DNA of 16,224 bases from Bacteroidales bacterium UBA4866 (lineage in GTDB: Bacteria; Bacteroidota; Bacteroidia; Bacteroidales; P3), in NCBI GenBank assembly GCA_002399565.1, contig DHDW01000031.1, positions 419 through 16,642 of the forward strand. Reading direction: 5' to 3'. This document shows, piece after piece, positions 1 to 7,977 of the stretch (position 1 is its first letter; each line of letters begins with the position of its first letter). Position numbers and translations under genes: made by a program. The notes below the pieces were generated by a model. It had not been told where the DNA came from. It searched no databases and saw only the letters and a program-made list of their open reading frames with translations.

Positions 1-1
1 A

Positions 2-1078
2 AAGCTTTTGGCAGACAGACACGCATCCATTATCAATGGAGCAATGCTTTTTGACCAAAACAATATGAGACCACTATATAAACTTTCTATTGGAAAGCCT
101 GGTTCATCTTTTGCATTTGAAATTGCCCAAACTATTGGACTGCCAAAGCAAATTGTAGATAAAGCAGTAGATAAAATTGGCTCTTCTTATTTAGATTTTG
201 AACAGCAACTACAACAATTGGAAGTAGATAAGATAGAGTTAAGAAAGAAAGAACAAGAGGTTAAGGTTGCTGACGATTTGTTGTCAGAAGTTTTGTTGAA
301 GTATAATAAGTTAAGTTCTGAATTAGAGGACAAAAAGAGAGTAATATTAAAACAAGCAAAGATAGAAGCAAAAGAAATTCTTCAAAATGCCTCTCGCCAA
401 ATAGAAAATACCATTTCTCAAATCAAAGAGGCAAACGCCAACAAAGAGAAGACAAAGAAAATTAGAGAAGAATTCAGTAAAGAGCAAATACATATTGATA
501 GAGAATTATCTGAATTAGAAAAGCAGGAGAGGAAAAACGTAGCTAATAAAGATATTTCAAATAAGAGTAAGGATATAGGAGTAAAGATTGACCTAAGTCC
601 AATTGCCATTGGAGATATAGTAAAGATAGGCGATGAAAACACCTTTGCAGAAGTAGTTTCAATAAAACGTAATAGGTTAGAAGTTATTAGCAATAGTGTT
701 AAGATGAGCATTGAGAAAAATAAGGTGATTAAGGTTGATAAGAAATCATTTTTAAAATCCAATGCTAAGTTATATTCTCAAAAGCAATCAGCCTTTTTGT
801 CTGTTATTGATGAGTTAAATGAAAAGCGAAAGACCTTTAAAACTCAATTAGACCTAAGAGGAGAAAGAGCAGAGGATGCATTGGATAAGCTAAGCCAGTT
901 TATTGACCAAGCAAGATTATTAGGCGAAAGAGAAATTTCAGTTTTACATGGCAAGGGGGATGGAATATTAAAAACCATAATTCGAGACTATTTAAAAACA
1001 AATTCAGAAATAAAATCCTTTACTTCTGCACGCTTAGAATTTGGAGGAGAAGGTATAACAATGATAACTTTAAACTAA
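2..1078 (+). CDS. mutS2: MutS2 family protein, C-terminal part (5' end outside window)
   Basis: MutS2 proteins are MutS-like ATPases that act on branched DNA and, in some bacteria, on collided ribosomes. About 359 residues are visible, against a usual total near 780-830, so the mismatch-core and Walker A part lies upstream. The frame is open to the window edge; the TTG at position 8 is internal, not a start. Counting from that codon, residues 10-45 (INGAMLFDQNN, then a PLYKLSIGKPGSS stretch) match the end of the MutS2 ATPase domain. Residues 60-185 are a charged Lys/Glu-rich coiled coil. Residues 198-243 look like the small beta-rich linker domain. Residues 280-356 form an Smr domain with LDLRG (281-285) and HGKG (314-317), the motifs of the nuclease-like Smr fold. 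It ends 101 bp before the next gene, which is on the same strand but probably separately expressed. Confident. Confidence 0.95.
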   Translation, partial: KLLADRHASIINGAMLFDQNNMRPLYKLSIGKPGSSFAFEIAQTIGLPKQIVDKAVDKIGSSYLDFEQQLQQLEVDKIELRKKEQEVKVADDLLSEVLLKYNKLSSELEDKKRVILKQAKIEAKEILQNASRQIENTISQIKEANANKEKTKKIREEFSKEQIHIDRELSELEKQERKNVANKDISNKSKDIGVKIDLSPIAIGDIVKIGDENTFAEVVSIKRNRLEVISNSVKMSIEKNKVIKVDKKSFLKSNAKLYSQKQSAFLSVIDELNEKRKTFKTQLDLRGERAEDALDKLSQFIDQARLLGEREISVLHGKGDGILKTIIRDYLKTNSEIKSFTSARLEFGGEGITMITLN

Positions 1079-1098
1079 AAAAATAAGTTTTTTTTTCA
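1072..1098 (+). terminator. possible weak terminator after mutS2
   Basis: AAACT at 1072-1076 can pair with AGTTT at 1086-1090, and a T-rich tract follows directly. The stem is only five A/T-rich pairs and overlaps the stop codon. The sequence fits the form of an intrinsic terminator, but stability would be low. This is a suggestion only. Confidence 0.25.
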
Positions 1099-1179
1099 AA
1101 TTGGGAACAAAAAATCTAATTATGGTGTTTAATATGTACATACAAAAATATAGGGAAGTAATTTTAAAAATTAATAGAT

Positions 1180-3870
1180 ATGAAAACTAAGTTTATTATT
1201 AAATTGAAAGCAGTTTTATTAGTATTAGCCATGGTGCTTAATGCAAATATTGCTTTTTCACAGGATTATTTAGCTGGAGCTAATATTGATTTTACGGCTT
1301 CAACTCCTGGCAACTATGCTGGATGGAGAGGATATCAAGCACAGAATATTAGTAATGGTAACACATTGATATTTGGACCAACATCAGGATATACTCCTCT
1401 AGGAGATCCATGGTATGGTTTTAATGATCCAGCCACTTGTTTTTGGCAAGGAGAAAGATGCTTCGTAATTAATAGTAACCCAAATGAAACAGACACAAGA
1501 GTTTCTTCTGGAACTAATATTTTAAAAAAGATACCAACAGGTTATGATCGTTCTACACAAATCAATTGTGCTAAGAATAATAGTAATGTAAACATGCTAA
1601 CATATGATTTGGATGTAACTCCTCAAAATTGTTTATTAACTTTCAATTTTGCTATGGTTCTTGAATCTCCTGGTCATGGAGGGTATCAAGATCCATTTTT
1701 TAAAATAGATGTTATCAAGTTGAATGATATTACTGAGGCAGAAGAAGGTTTAGCTCAAACATGTGCAACTTTTGAAGTTAAAGGAAATTCTTCTACTCCT
1801 CCAACAGGTTGGTTTACCTATTCTGGAGGAATATGGCAACCATGGCGTCAAATATCAATGAATTTAACAAATAATATAGGAGAAAGAGTAAGAATTAAAG
1901 TTCTGCTTGCTTCCTGTGCATGGGGTGGACACTATGCCTATGGTTATTTTGTAGGAAAAGTAGGACCATCAGTATTAACCGTTAATGCATGTGGGCAAGG
2001 AGATACAGCCGCAGTCATTACCGCAACTTCAGGTTTTGCCAAATATGAATGGTATGAAAATCCAGAAAATCGACCTGAGAGTCAATTATCCGATTTAGCA
2101 GTTGGGACCCCAATCTATAGTAGTGAAGCAACTACTACACAACCAGCCAATAATAACTTTGTTATCACTAATTCTATGTACAATCAACACGGAGAATATT
2201 ATTTTGTAAAAGTAACCTCACCAAGCAGTTCCACAGGAGTCCCTGGATGTATAGCCTATATGAAAGCTCGAGTGCAAGTAATAAAGCCTGTAACCGAATA
2301 TACTTTTTTAACCGACTGTCAACTCACAGCAGCCTTTACCAATGGTACAACATTCCCAGTAGATGATGAAGGTGCCATTAAGCAATACCACTGGGACTTT
2401 GGAGATGGCACCACAGCCCACTACACCAGCGAAGACACCAATACCAATGTAAATATTAACCCAACACATGTATATACTACCCCAGGCACCTACACAGTAA
2501 CCCTTACAGCTTCATACAATGGATGTGAAAAGACCATATCTCATGAAGTGGAAATTCCTGCTACCCCATCCTTTAGCCTAACCGACACCATGATATGTAT
2601 AGGGACATCAATCAATATTCCTATAGAAAATCCAGCTATGACACAAGACGTTACTTACACATGGAATAACCCTAATGACCCTAATCCATTTGAAGGCATA
2701 GTATACACAGCTACCTTTAATCAAAGGACAGAAATAATAGTCAATGCCGAAGCTCCATCATGTACATATAGCGACACAATAATAGTAGACGTACAAAACT
2801 TTCCAGAAATCACCCTTATAGGCGACACCATGCTCTGCTTAGGCGAACAATCCAACATCACCGCTATGGATGCCACTGGCAACACACAAGCCATGCAATG
2901 GTCATTTACTGATCCAGGTAACCCACCGCAATTTAATCCTAACCAACCTACCACCACCGAACCCGTACTAATCTTCACCCCAACTCAAAACACTATCGTA
3001 TATCTAATAGCAAGAACCTCTCAAGGCTGTATGGCATCCAAGAGTCTTAACATAAGCATAACCGATCCAAAAGTTATAGCTAATAAATACAAAGTATGCC
3101 CAGGCGATGCAGTTATCTTAACTGGAATGGACGCAGTAGATTATAGTTGGAGTGCTGACCCTGCAGATGCTACATTGCCAACAGGTCGTTCTGACCAACC
3201 AGTTACTGCTCATCCAGAAGAAACCACCATTTACACTATGCGAGGTTATGGAGCAAGTGGATGTTATGCAGAAAGAACCATAAGAATCCAAGTAGTACCA
3301 TTCCCAGAAGCAGCAATATCCTTTTCACCAGCATACGTAGACGTAGATAACCCAGTACTATCTTTAAGAGACATCTCCCAATGGGGCGCAAGCTCAAGTT
3401 GGACTATCTCCGATGGGACAACATCCGATGCAAGAAGCTTCAGTCATAGATTTAATGATGTAAGTGGACAAGACGTACAAATATACCTAACCACCTTCAA
3501 CGAAGTAGGCTGTTCTGACACTACCTCAGTAATAGTGCCAATAGAACTCTTCTCAGTATGGGTGCCAAGTGGATTTACCCCAGATGGCGATGGAGTCAAT
3601 GATAGATTCTTCTTTAGAAGTACCAATAGATTAGAAGACGTAAAATTAGAAGTCTATAATAGATGGGGAGAAAGAGTATATTTGTTTGAAGACGATTACT
3701 TAGACTGTTCAAACCAAGATAGCCAAGCATTAGAGAATAAATATGGATGGGATGGACAAAAAAGTGGAGTAAATGTACCAATAGGCACCTATGTATGGCG
3801 ATTAAGCTATAAACGATTAGGCAACAAAAGAGTATATGATAGGAGTGGAACAATCAATATCATAAGATAG
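1180..3870 (+). CDS. Secreted PKD-domain protein with type B T9SS C-terminal sorting domain
   Basis: An 896-residue cell-surface or secreted protein of unknown ligand. Residues 1-27 are a signal peptide (basic start, hydrophobic core, cut near AFS/Q). Residues about 110-260 are a beta-sandwich-like module ending in GGHYAYGYFVG, also present in the 1189-residue protein on the minus strand of this window. Residues 265-370 look Ig-like. A PKD domain spans about 375-460, with the classic WDFGDG at 405-410. Further Ig/PKD-like repeats follow (LTDTMICIGTSI, LIGDTMLCLGEQS, NKYKVCPGDAVIL). Residues 793-896 form the gliding-motility-associated type B T9SS domain: PSGFTPDGDGVNDRF, YNRWGERVY, GWDGQ and PIGTYVWRL. 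The domain is expected to direct export through the T9SS outer-membrane channel. The ATG at 1180 is chosen because the signal peptide follows at once. Third-position composition turns more C-rich after about position 2300. Family confident, function unknown. Confidence 0.93.
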   Translation: MKTKFIIKLKAVLLVLAMVLNANIAFSQDYLAGANIDFTASTPGNYAGWRGYQAQNISNGNTLIFGPTSGYTPLGDPWYGFNDPATCFWQGERCFVINSNPNETDTRVSSGTNILKKIPTGYDRSTQINCAKNNSNVNMLTYDLDVTPQNCLLTFNFAMVLESPGHGGYQDPFFKIDVIKLNDITEAEEGLAQTCATFEVKGNSSTPPTGWFTYSGGIWQPWRQISMNLTNNIGERVRIKVLLASCAWGGHYAYGYFVGKVGPSVLTVNACGQGDTAAVITATSGFAKYEWYENPENRPESQLSDLAVGTPIYSSEATTTQPANNNFVITNSMYNQHGEYYFVKVTSPSSSTGVPGCIAYMKARVQVIKPVTEYTFLTDCQLTAAFTNGTTFPVDDEGAIKQYHWDFGDGTTAHYTSEDTNTNVNINPTHVYTTPGTYTVTLTASYNGCEKTISHEVEIPATPSFSLTDTMICIGTSINIPIENPAMTQDVTYTWNNPNDPNPFEGIVYTATFNQRTEIIVNAEAPSCTYSDTIIVDVQNFPEITLIGDTMLCLGEQSNITAMDATGNTQAMQWSFTDPGNPPQFNPNQPTTTEPVLIFTPTQNTIVYLIARTSQGCMASKSLNISITDPKVIANKYKVCPGDAVILTGMDAVDYSWSADPADATLPTGRSDQPVTAHPEETTIYTMRGYGASGCYAERTIRIQVVPFPEAAISFSPAYVDVDNPVLSLRDISQWGASSSWTISDGTTSDARSFSHRFNDVSGQDVQIYLTTFNEVGCSDTTSVIVPIELFSVWVPSGFTPDGDGVNDRFFFRSTNRLEDVKLEVYNRWGERVYLFEDDYLDCSNQDSQALENKYGWDGQKSGVNVPIGTYVWRLSYKRLGNKRVYDRSGTINIIR

Positions 3871-3894
3871 CCACAACTTACAAACAATAATGTT

Positions 3895-3928
3895 AAAGTA
3901 GCAGGTAATTTACTTGCTACTTTTTTTT
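3895..3928 (+). terminator. intrinsic terminator of the 896-residue T9SS gene
   Basis: AAAGTAGCA (3895-3903) and TGCTACTTT (3915-3923) form a perfect 9-bp stem. Inner bases G-T, G-C and T-A can extend it. A run of eight T follows (3921-3928). It begins 25 bp after the TAG stop. This is the clearest rho-independent terminator in the window. Confidence 0.85.
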
Positions 3929-3951
3929 GTGAAGTAAGGAAAGAGTCTATT

Positions 3952-4013
3952 GAAATCAAGAATAAATTTATTAAAATCAAGGAATAATTTATTAAAGTCA
4001 AGTATAAATTTTA
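3952..4013. repeat. 21-bp-period A/T tandem array, three copies
   Basis: Three units start at 3952, 3973 and 3994. Each has a constant RAARTCAAG stretch (3952-3960, 3973-3981, 3994-4002) followed by a near-palindromic A/T word. The words are AATAAATTTATT (3961-3972, perfect palindrome), AATAATTTATT (3983-3993, perfect around its middle T) and TATAAATTTTA (4003-4013, 8 of 11 positions symmetric). A detached relative, ATCAAG then TATAAATTTATA, sits at 4147-4168. No family name is known to me. Confidence 0.75.
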
Positions 4014-4094
4014 CATCCTGGCAGGATGCATAGTGTAAGGTGGCAGGTTACATAGTGTAAGGTGGCAGGATGTAATAAGTATGGTCGTACCTTA
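4014..4094. repeat. 22-bp-period array of palindromic words joined by CATAGTG
   Basis: Four 15-bp words start exactly 22 bp apart at 4014, 4036, 4058 and 4080: CATCCTGGCAGGATG, TAAGGTGGCAGGTTA, TAAGGTGGCAGGATG and TATGGTCGTACCTTA. The 7-bp linkers are CATAGTG (4029-4035), CATAGTG (4051-4057) and the degenerate TAATAAG (4073-4079). Word 1 is palindromic except its centre base; word 4 has a TAWGGT/ACCWTA dyad. Words 2 and 3 join a left arm of one type to a right arm of the other. It abuts the A/T array directly. The array is more G/C-rich than its flanks. Confidence 0.8.
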
Positions 4095-4196
4095 GAAGAT
4101 TTAAACCTTATCTTATTAAATTAAAATAAGGATTTGATACGCTTATATCAAGTAAATATAAATTTATAAGTGAATCTTGAAGTATTAATTTAGCTT

Positions 4197-4230
4197 AATT
4201 GAAAATATTGTTCTTTAATTGACAATATCG
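4197..4230. repeat. short direct duplication spanning the end of the TPR gene
   Basis: AATTGAAAATATTG (4197-4210) and AATTGACAATATCG (4217-4230) match at 12 of 14 positions, 20 bp apart. The second copy contains the stop codon and last codons of the minus-strand TPR gene; the first lies just after it. ATATTG (4205-4210) and CAATAT (4223-4228) could also pair as a hairpin with a 12-nt loop. It looks like a small tandem duplication; a role in transcript ending is possible but not shown. Confidence 0.5.
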
Positions 4231-6134
4231 TTGGAGAATTTACCTGTTTGAGGGGCTGCGTTTTTGTTGTTAAGTTCGTTATAGCGTTTGCGTGCCTCAG
4301 TAACGTATAGTGAATTGGAATATTCTAAAATTATTCTTTCGTAATACTCTTTTGCTTTTTGAGTAGAGTTAAGATGGGTTTGGTAAAGTTGAGCTAAAAG
4401 GTAAAGAGCATCGTCTGCCATTATATCATCAGGATACTTTAATAGTATTTGATTTAATAAACTATCTGCCTTTTGATATTGGTTTTCTTTAATTGCAATT
4501 TCTGCTCTCTTATATAAAACTTCATCAAATAGAGGATGAGATAGATAGCTTTGATTGAGAGTGTCAAGATATTCAAGGGCTAATGAATATTTATTTTGAT
4601 ATAAAGCAAACTCTGCTTTTGCAAAATATGTCAATCCATTATAGGATGAATCTTCATCAATATTATCTGAAATCAAAATAGAGTATTGCATAGCGTCATT
4701 GGCAATTAGCTTGGTTGTTGAGGAACGAAGCACATCAAACTGAGATGCTGCCCAAGTAAAATCGCCATTATAGTAGGAAAGCATTGCATTTTTGAATTTT
4801 GCTTCTGAGCCCACAACATCGTTCTTGAATTCTTTTTCAACTTGAGAATAAGTTAATGATGCTTCCCAAATATCATTCTCCATCAAATAAATATCAGCTC
4901 TTGTTAGCTTGCTTTTAGCTTTTTCTAAAGGTTTGATTTGAGGCATTGAAAGAGTTTGATCTAATATATCAACAGCTTCTTGAGGCAAATGTAGATAATA
5001 GGCTAACAAGAAGGCATATTGTTGCATTATTGGTATTGTTGCAGGAAGTTTGCCAAGTTCTTCAAGGGTTTTTTCATATTGTTTTTTAAGGTAATCAATT
5101 TCTTTTTGGGTATGGTTAATTGAGCTTATGAAAGGATGATAAAGAGAACTAAGAAGTCCTAACCTGCTAACAAGATAATAAGTGCTTTCATTACCTTTGT
5201 TAATTAAATAAATGAATCCTTCTTTTGCAATTTCGTAATCTTGATTATTAAGTGCAATATTTGCTATTTCATAAACTGTTTGTCCAGTTAAGTTTTCAAA
5301 TCTTTTATCAATTGCTTTGGCTTGATTAAGAGCCATCTTATAGTTCTTTTGTTGCAAAAGAGTCCAAATATATAGTTGAGAAAGATTTTGATTAGATGGT
5401 TCTTGTTGAACCTTTTTTAGCAAAGTTAAGCGAAGAAAGTCAGAAAACTTACTATCATTATCTTGCTGCAAAATGCTTCCAAGATAAATTTTAACTTGAT
5501 TAAGCATTGTGGGGTTTTCATTCAAAAGCTCTAAATATTCATTAGTTATTTCTTCGTAATTGCCTTGACGTTGATAAAGATAAGAAATATCGTAGATGAA
5601 AAGACTTTTGTTATTAAATAATTCTCTTCCTTTCTTAAATGTTTTAATTGCATAATCAATATTTCCTCTAACATTAAAATAGTTTGCAAGCTGAACAATG
5701 CTATTACTATTAGCTTGAAGATTTTCTATAGATTTGTCAAATTGATTATTTGCTTTGTTTTGCTCGCCTAATTTAATGTAGTGAGTACCTAAATCGGCAA
5801 TAAAGATTGAGTTTTGAGGGAATTTCTTTATTGTTTTCTTTATTAGTTTTTCTGCTTTTGAATCTTGATTAGTTTGATAATAAAGACTTAATAGATTATC
5901 ATAATACTCTTGACGAAATTCTTTTTCAATCAAATCTTCATAAAGGTCAATTTTGTTTTGAATTTCTTCATTCAAAAAGAACGCTTTCTCTTGAGTATTT
6001 TTATCTGTTTGAGCAAAAAGAGGATAAGAATAGAATAATGCAATTAAAACAAACAAAAAAAAACTTGCACCTCTAATTTTAAAAAGGTCTTTAATGTTTA
6101 TTCTCTTATCAAATAACTCCTCTTTGTTTATCAC
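4215..6134 (-). CDS. Secreted or periplasmic TPR-repeat protein
   Basis: A 639-residue helical-repeat protein. After a 22-residue charged lead, residues 23-42 (hydrophobic, ending PLFAQ) look like a signal peptide or membrane anchor, so the rest is probably periplasmic. From about residue 55 onward it is a near-continuous TPR solenoid with recurring A/G-x-Y/F helix patterns (for example DLGTHYIKLGEQNKANNQFD). The last 130 residues (FAKAEFALYQNKYSLALEYL, then YKRAEIAIKENQYQKADSLL, then a YYERIILEYSNSLYVTEARK stretch) resemble the YbgF/BamD-type TPR arrangement. The start is GTG at 6132-6134, touching the yicC TAA stop, which points to translational coupling; no ATG precedes the signal peptide. 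TPR arrays bind proteins; the partner is unknown. Family confident, exact function not recognisable. Confidence 0.88.
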   Translation of the reverse strand: MINKEELFDKRINIKDLFKIRGASFFLFVLIALFYSYPLFAQTDKNTQEKAFFLNEEIQNKIDLYEDLIEKEFRQEYYDNLLSLYYQTNQDSKAEKLIKKTIKKFPQNSIFIADLGTHYIKLGEQNKANNQFDKSIENLQANSNSIVQLANYFNVRGNIDYAIKTFKKGRELFNNKSLFIYDISYLYQRQGNYEEITNEYLELLNENPTMLNQVKIYLGSILQQDNDSKFSDFLRLTLLKKVQQEPSNQNLSQLYIWTLLQQKNYKMALNQAKAIDKRFENLTGQTVYEIANIALNNQDYEIAKEGFIYLINKGNESTYYLVSRLGLLSSLYHPFISSINHTQKEIDYLKKQYEKTLEELGKLPATIPIMQQYAFLLAYYLHLPQEAVDILDQTLSMPQIKPLEKAKSKLTRADIYLMENDIWEASLTYSQVEKEFKNDVVGSEAKFKNAMLSYYNGDFTWAASQFDVLRSSTTKLIANDAMQYSILISDNIDEDSSYNGLTYFAKAEFALYQNKYSLALEYLDTLNQSYLSHPLFDEVLYKRAEIAIKENQYQKADSLLNQILLKYPDDIMADDALYLLAQLYQTHLNSTQKAKEYYERIILEYSNSLYVTEARKRYNELNNKNAAPQTGKFSNDIVN

Positions 6135-7004
6135 TTAAAGTACGTTTAATATTTGTTCTTTTATTTTCTCAAGTTCATCTTTCATCTGCACAACAATTTT
6201 CTGCATGTTGGCATCCTGAGCTTTTGACCCAAGAGTATTAATTTCTCTGCCAATCTCTTGAGCAATAAATCCTAATTTTTTCCCTTGTGAAGTAGGAAGA
6301 TTCATAGTATTAACGAAATAATCTAAATGTTGTTTTAATCTTGTCTTTTCTTCTGTTATGTCCAATTTCTCAAGATAGTAAATTATCTCTTGTTCAAAAC
6401 GATTCATATCTAAAGATTGACAATCCAATTCATTGAGTTTGGAGAGTAGTTTATCTTTTATTTGTTGAATTCTTAATGTTTCAAATTTATTAATTTCAAG
6501 AAGCTTTTCTCCAATAAGCTTTATTCTTAAAAGCAAATCTCTCTCCAAGCATTTTCCTTCCACTAACCTGTATTGATCTGTTTGTTCTAAGGCTTCATCC
6601 ATAAGTAGGAATAAAATATCTACCTCATCTTGTTTTATCTCTTTATTTGCACAAGAATTTATTTCAGGAATTTGAAAGATATAATGAAGAAGATGTTCTT
6701 TGGGAGCATTCACTAAATCTGCTAAAGCTTCAAATTGTTTGTAATAGCTAACAAAAAGAGCTGTATTTATGTTTAAATTGGGAGCTTCATCAACAAATTC
6801 TTTGATTACATAACAATCAACTTTTCCTCTTTCCAGAATATTAGCAATTTTATTTCTAATCTCAATTTCCTTATTGCGATAGGAAGCGTTAAGTTTAAGA
6901 TTTAAGTCAATTTGTTTGCTGTTTAGAGTTTTTATTTCAATAGTAAGCATTTTGTTATTGTAAGTTGCAGATGCTTTACCATAACCTGTCATTGATTTAA
7001 TCAT
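6135..7004 (-). CDS. yicC: YicC/YloC family endoribonuclease
   Basis: A 289-residue protein, the normal length for YicC. The family is an endoribonuclease implicated in degradation of small RNAs and mRNA, acting in the cytoplasm. Residues 1-9 (MIKSMTGYG) are the signature N-terminus (YicC_N), followed by the conserved EIKTLNSKQIDLNLKL stretch and an Arg/Lys-rich RGKVD segment near residue 60. The C-terminal DUF1732 part runs from about 205 to 289, with the typical GKKLGFIAQEIGREINTLGSKA run and a terminal amphipathic helix. The ATG is at 7002-7004, about 70 nt downstream of a good -7 element. It is the first gene of a two-gene unit with the TPR protein. In many bacteria gmk follows yicC; here it does not. 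Identification is strong. Confidence 0.95.
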   Translation of the reverse strand: MIKSMTGYGKASATYNNKMLTIEIKTLNSKQIDLNLKLNASYRNKEIEIRNKIANILERGKVDCYVIKEFVDEAPNLNINTALFVSYYKQFEALADLVNAPKEHLLHYIFQIPEINSCANKEIKQDEVDILFLLMDEALEQTDQYRLVEGKCLERDLLLRIKLIGEKLLEINKFETLRIQQIKDKLLSKLNELDCQSLDMNRFEQEIIYYLEKLDITEEKTRLKQHLDYFVNTMNLPTSQGKKLGFIAQEIGREINTLGSKAQDANMQKIVVQMKDELEKIKEQILNVL

Positions 7005-7081
7005 ATATAATTATGTCTTTAGTTAATATGTTTGTCCTTGTCAATTAGTGCTTAAAAGAAGCAAATAAATAAAAAAGCATA

Positions 7082-7089
7082 CAAAGATA
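7082..7089 (-). promoter_or_regulatory. candidate -7 element for yicC-TPR operon
   Basis: On the minus strand this reads TATCTTTG, a full match to the Bacteroidota -7 consensus TAnnTTTG. It lies about 78 nt upstream of the yicC ATG. I see no clear TTTG-like -33 element at the expected spacing, so the call rests on the -7 match and its position in a divergent spacer. Confidence 0.45.
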
Positions 7090-7164
7090 CATAAAAACCT
7101 CAATTTTACGTTAATTATACTATATTATTTATACTTTAATGCTATTTTAGTGGCGAAAAATGAC

Positions 7165-7172
7165 TATTTTTG
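7165..7172 (+). promoter_or_regulatory. candidate -7 element for the zinc protease-PASTA-T9SS-RluD operon
   Basis: TATTTTTG matches TAnnTTTG in full and lies 82 nt upstream of the ATG at 7255. No convincing -33 TTTG is visible 19-21 bp upstream. The 250-bp divergent region 7005-7254 is otherwise A/T-rich, with no repeats of the kind found in the two convergent spacers. Confidence 0.4.
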
Positions 7173-7254
7173 CTGCTTAATTTGGTGTTAAAATAATAAA
7201 ACCAAGTTTATAAACGTAAAGACCATAATTAATTAAACAAAAAACAAAAAATTT

Positions 7255-7965
7255 ATGACACCAGAGACTGGATTAATGGGAGGAAACATTATTTATTGGG
7301 TTATTTTCATTGGAACTGCTCTATTGAGCTGGCTTGTTAGCGCAAATCTTAAAAGAAAATTTGCTCTATACTCTAAAATACCAACCGAAAGAGGAATGAC
7401 AGGAAGAGAAGTTGCAGAAAAGATGCTTCATGATCAAGATATTTATGATGTAAAGGTTGAATGTGTTGAAGGACAGCTAACAGACCATTACAACCCACAA
7501 ACAAAAGTTGTTAATTTAAGTAGAGGAGTTTATGAAGGAGCAAATGTAGCTGCTGCTGCTGTTGCTGCTCATGAATGTGGACACGCTGTTCAACATGCAA
7601 CGGCTTATTCATGGCTTATGCTTCGTTCAAAATTAGTTCCTGTTGTTAGCTTTGCTTCAAGATGGGTGATGTGGGTAATTCTTGGAGGATTATTTTTAGT
7701 GAACACATTTCCAAACTTACTTTTAGTAGGGATTGTTTTATTTGGATTTACAACTCTTTTTAGTTTTGTAACCCTACCTGTTGAAATAAATGCTTCAAAA
7801 AGAGCTTTAGTTTGGTTAGAAAACCATTCTGTAACTTCATATCAAAGTCAAGAACAAGCACAAGGAGCACTTAAAGCAGCTGCTTATACTTATGTTGTTG
7901 CTGCAATATCTTCTTTAGCTTCATTGCTATACTATATTGCAATTTATTTAGGAAGAAGAGATTAA
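7255..7965 (+). CDS. YugP-type membrane zinc metallopeptidase (Zn_peptidase_2 family)
   Basis: A 236-residue predicted inner-membrane zinc protease, the usual size for this family. Residues 10-31 form the first membrane segment. The HExxH zinc site is HECGH at 106-110, inside the family's VAAHECGHAVQH run. The preceding LTDHYNPQTKVVNLSRGVYE stretch (75-94) is also characteristic. Two further hydrophobic segments lie at about 126-148 and 152-174. VEINASKRA (176-184) carries Glu177, the likely third zinc ligand. A last hydrophobic stretch spans 208-232. Its substrate is not known to me. It is the first gene of a four-gene plus-strand run; the next gene starts 12 bp after its stop. No key residue is missing. 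A second in-frame ATG at codon 8 is a possible alternative start. Confidence 0.93.
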   Translation: MTPETGLMGGNIIYWVIFIGTALLSWLVSANLKRKFALYSKIPTERGMTGREVAEKMLHDQDIYDVKVECVEGQLTDHYNPQTKVVNLSRGVYEGANVAAAAVAAHECGHAVQHATAYSWLMLRSKLVPVVSFASRWVMWVILGGLFLVNTFPNLLLVGIVLFGFTTLFSFVTLPVEINASKRALVWLENHSVTSYQSQEQAQGALKAAAYTYVVAAISSLASLLYYIAIYLGRRD

Positions 7966-7977
7966 ACCAAAATATAA

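Larger units (their letters stand above)
3871..4214. other. 344-bp convergent intergenic region, repeat-filled and non-coding
   Basis: It lies between the 3' ends of the plus-strand T9SS gene and the minus-strand TPR gene. In order it holds an intrinsic terminator, a 21-bp-period A/T array (3952-4013), a 22-bp-period array (4014-4094), a weak inverted repeat CCTTAT/ATAAGG (4106-4111 and 4126-4131), a perfect A/T palindrome TATAAATTTATA (4157-4168) and a short duplication at the TPR gene end. I see no convincing coding sequence; the minus-strand reading frame over the left part has no family features and low-complexity residues. Confidence 0.7.

Noticed and set aside
3807..4001. 64-residue minus-strand open frame
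   Set aside because: It runs antisense through the T9SS domain end, the terminator and the A/T repeats, with low-complexity leucine-rich residues and no homology features.
3950..4031. Short peptide with a seven-residue repeat encoded by the 21-bp array (plus strand)
   Set aside because: 21 bp is seven codons, so a repeat peptide is automatic. The frame is closed by TAA at 3935-3937, has no ATG, and sits directly after an intrinsic terminator.
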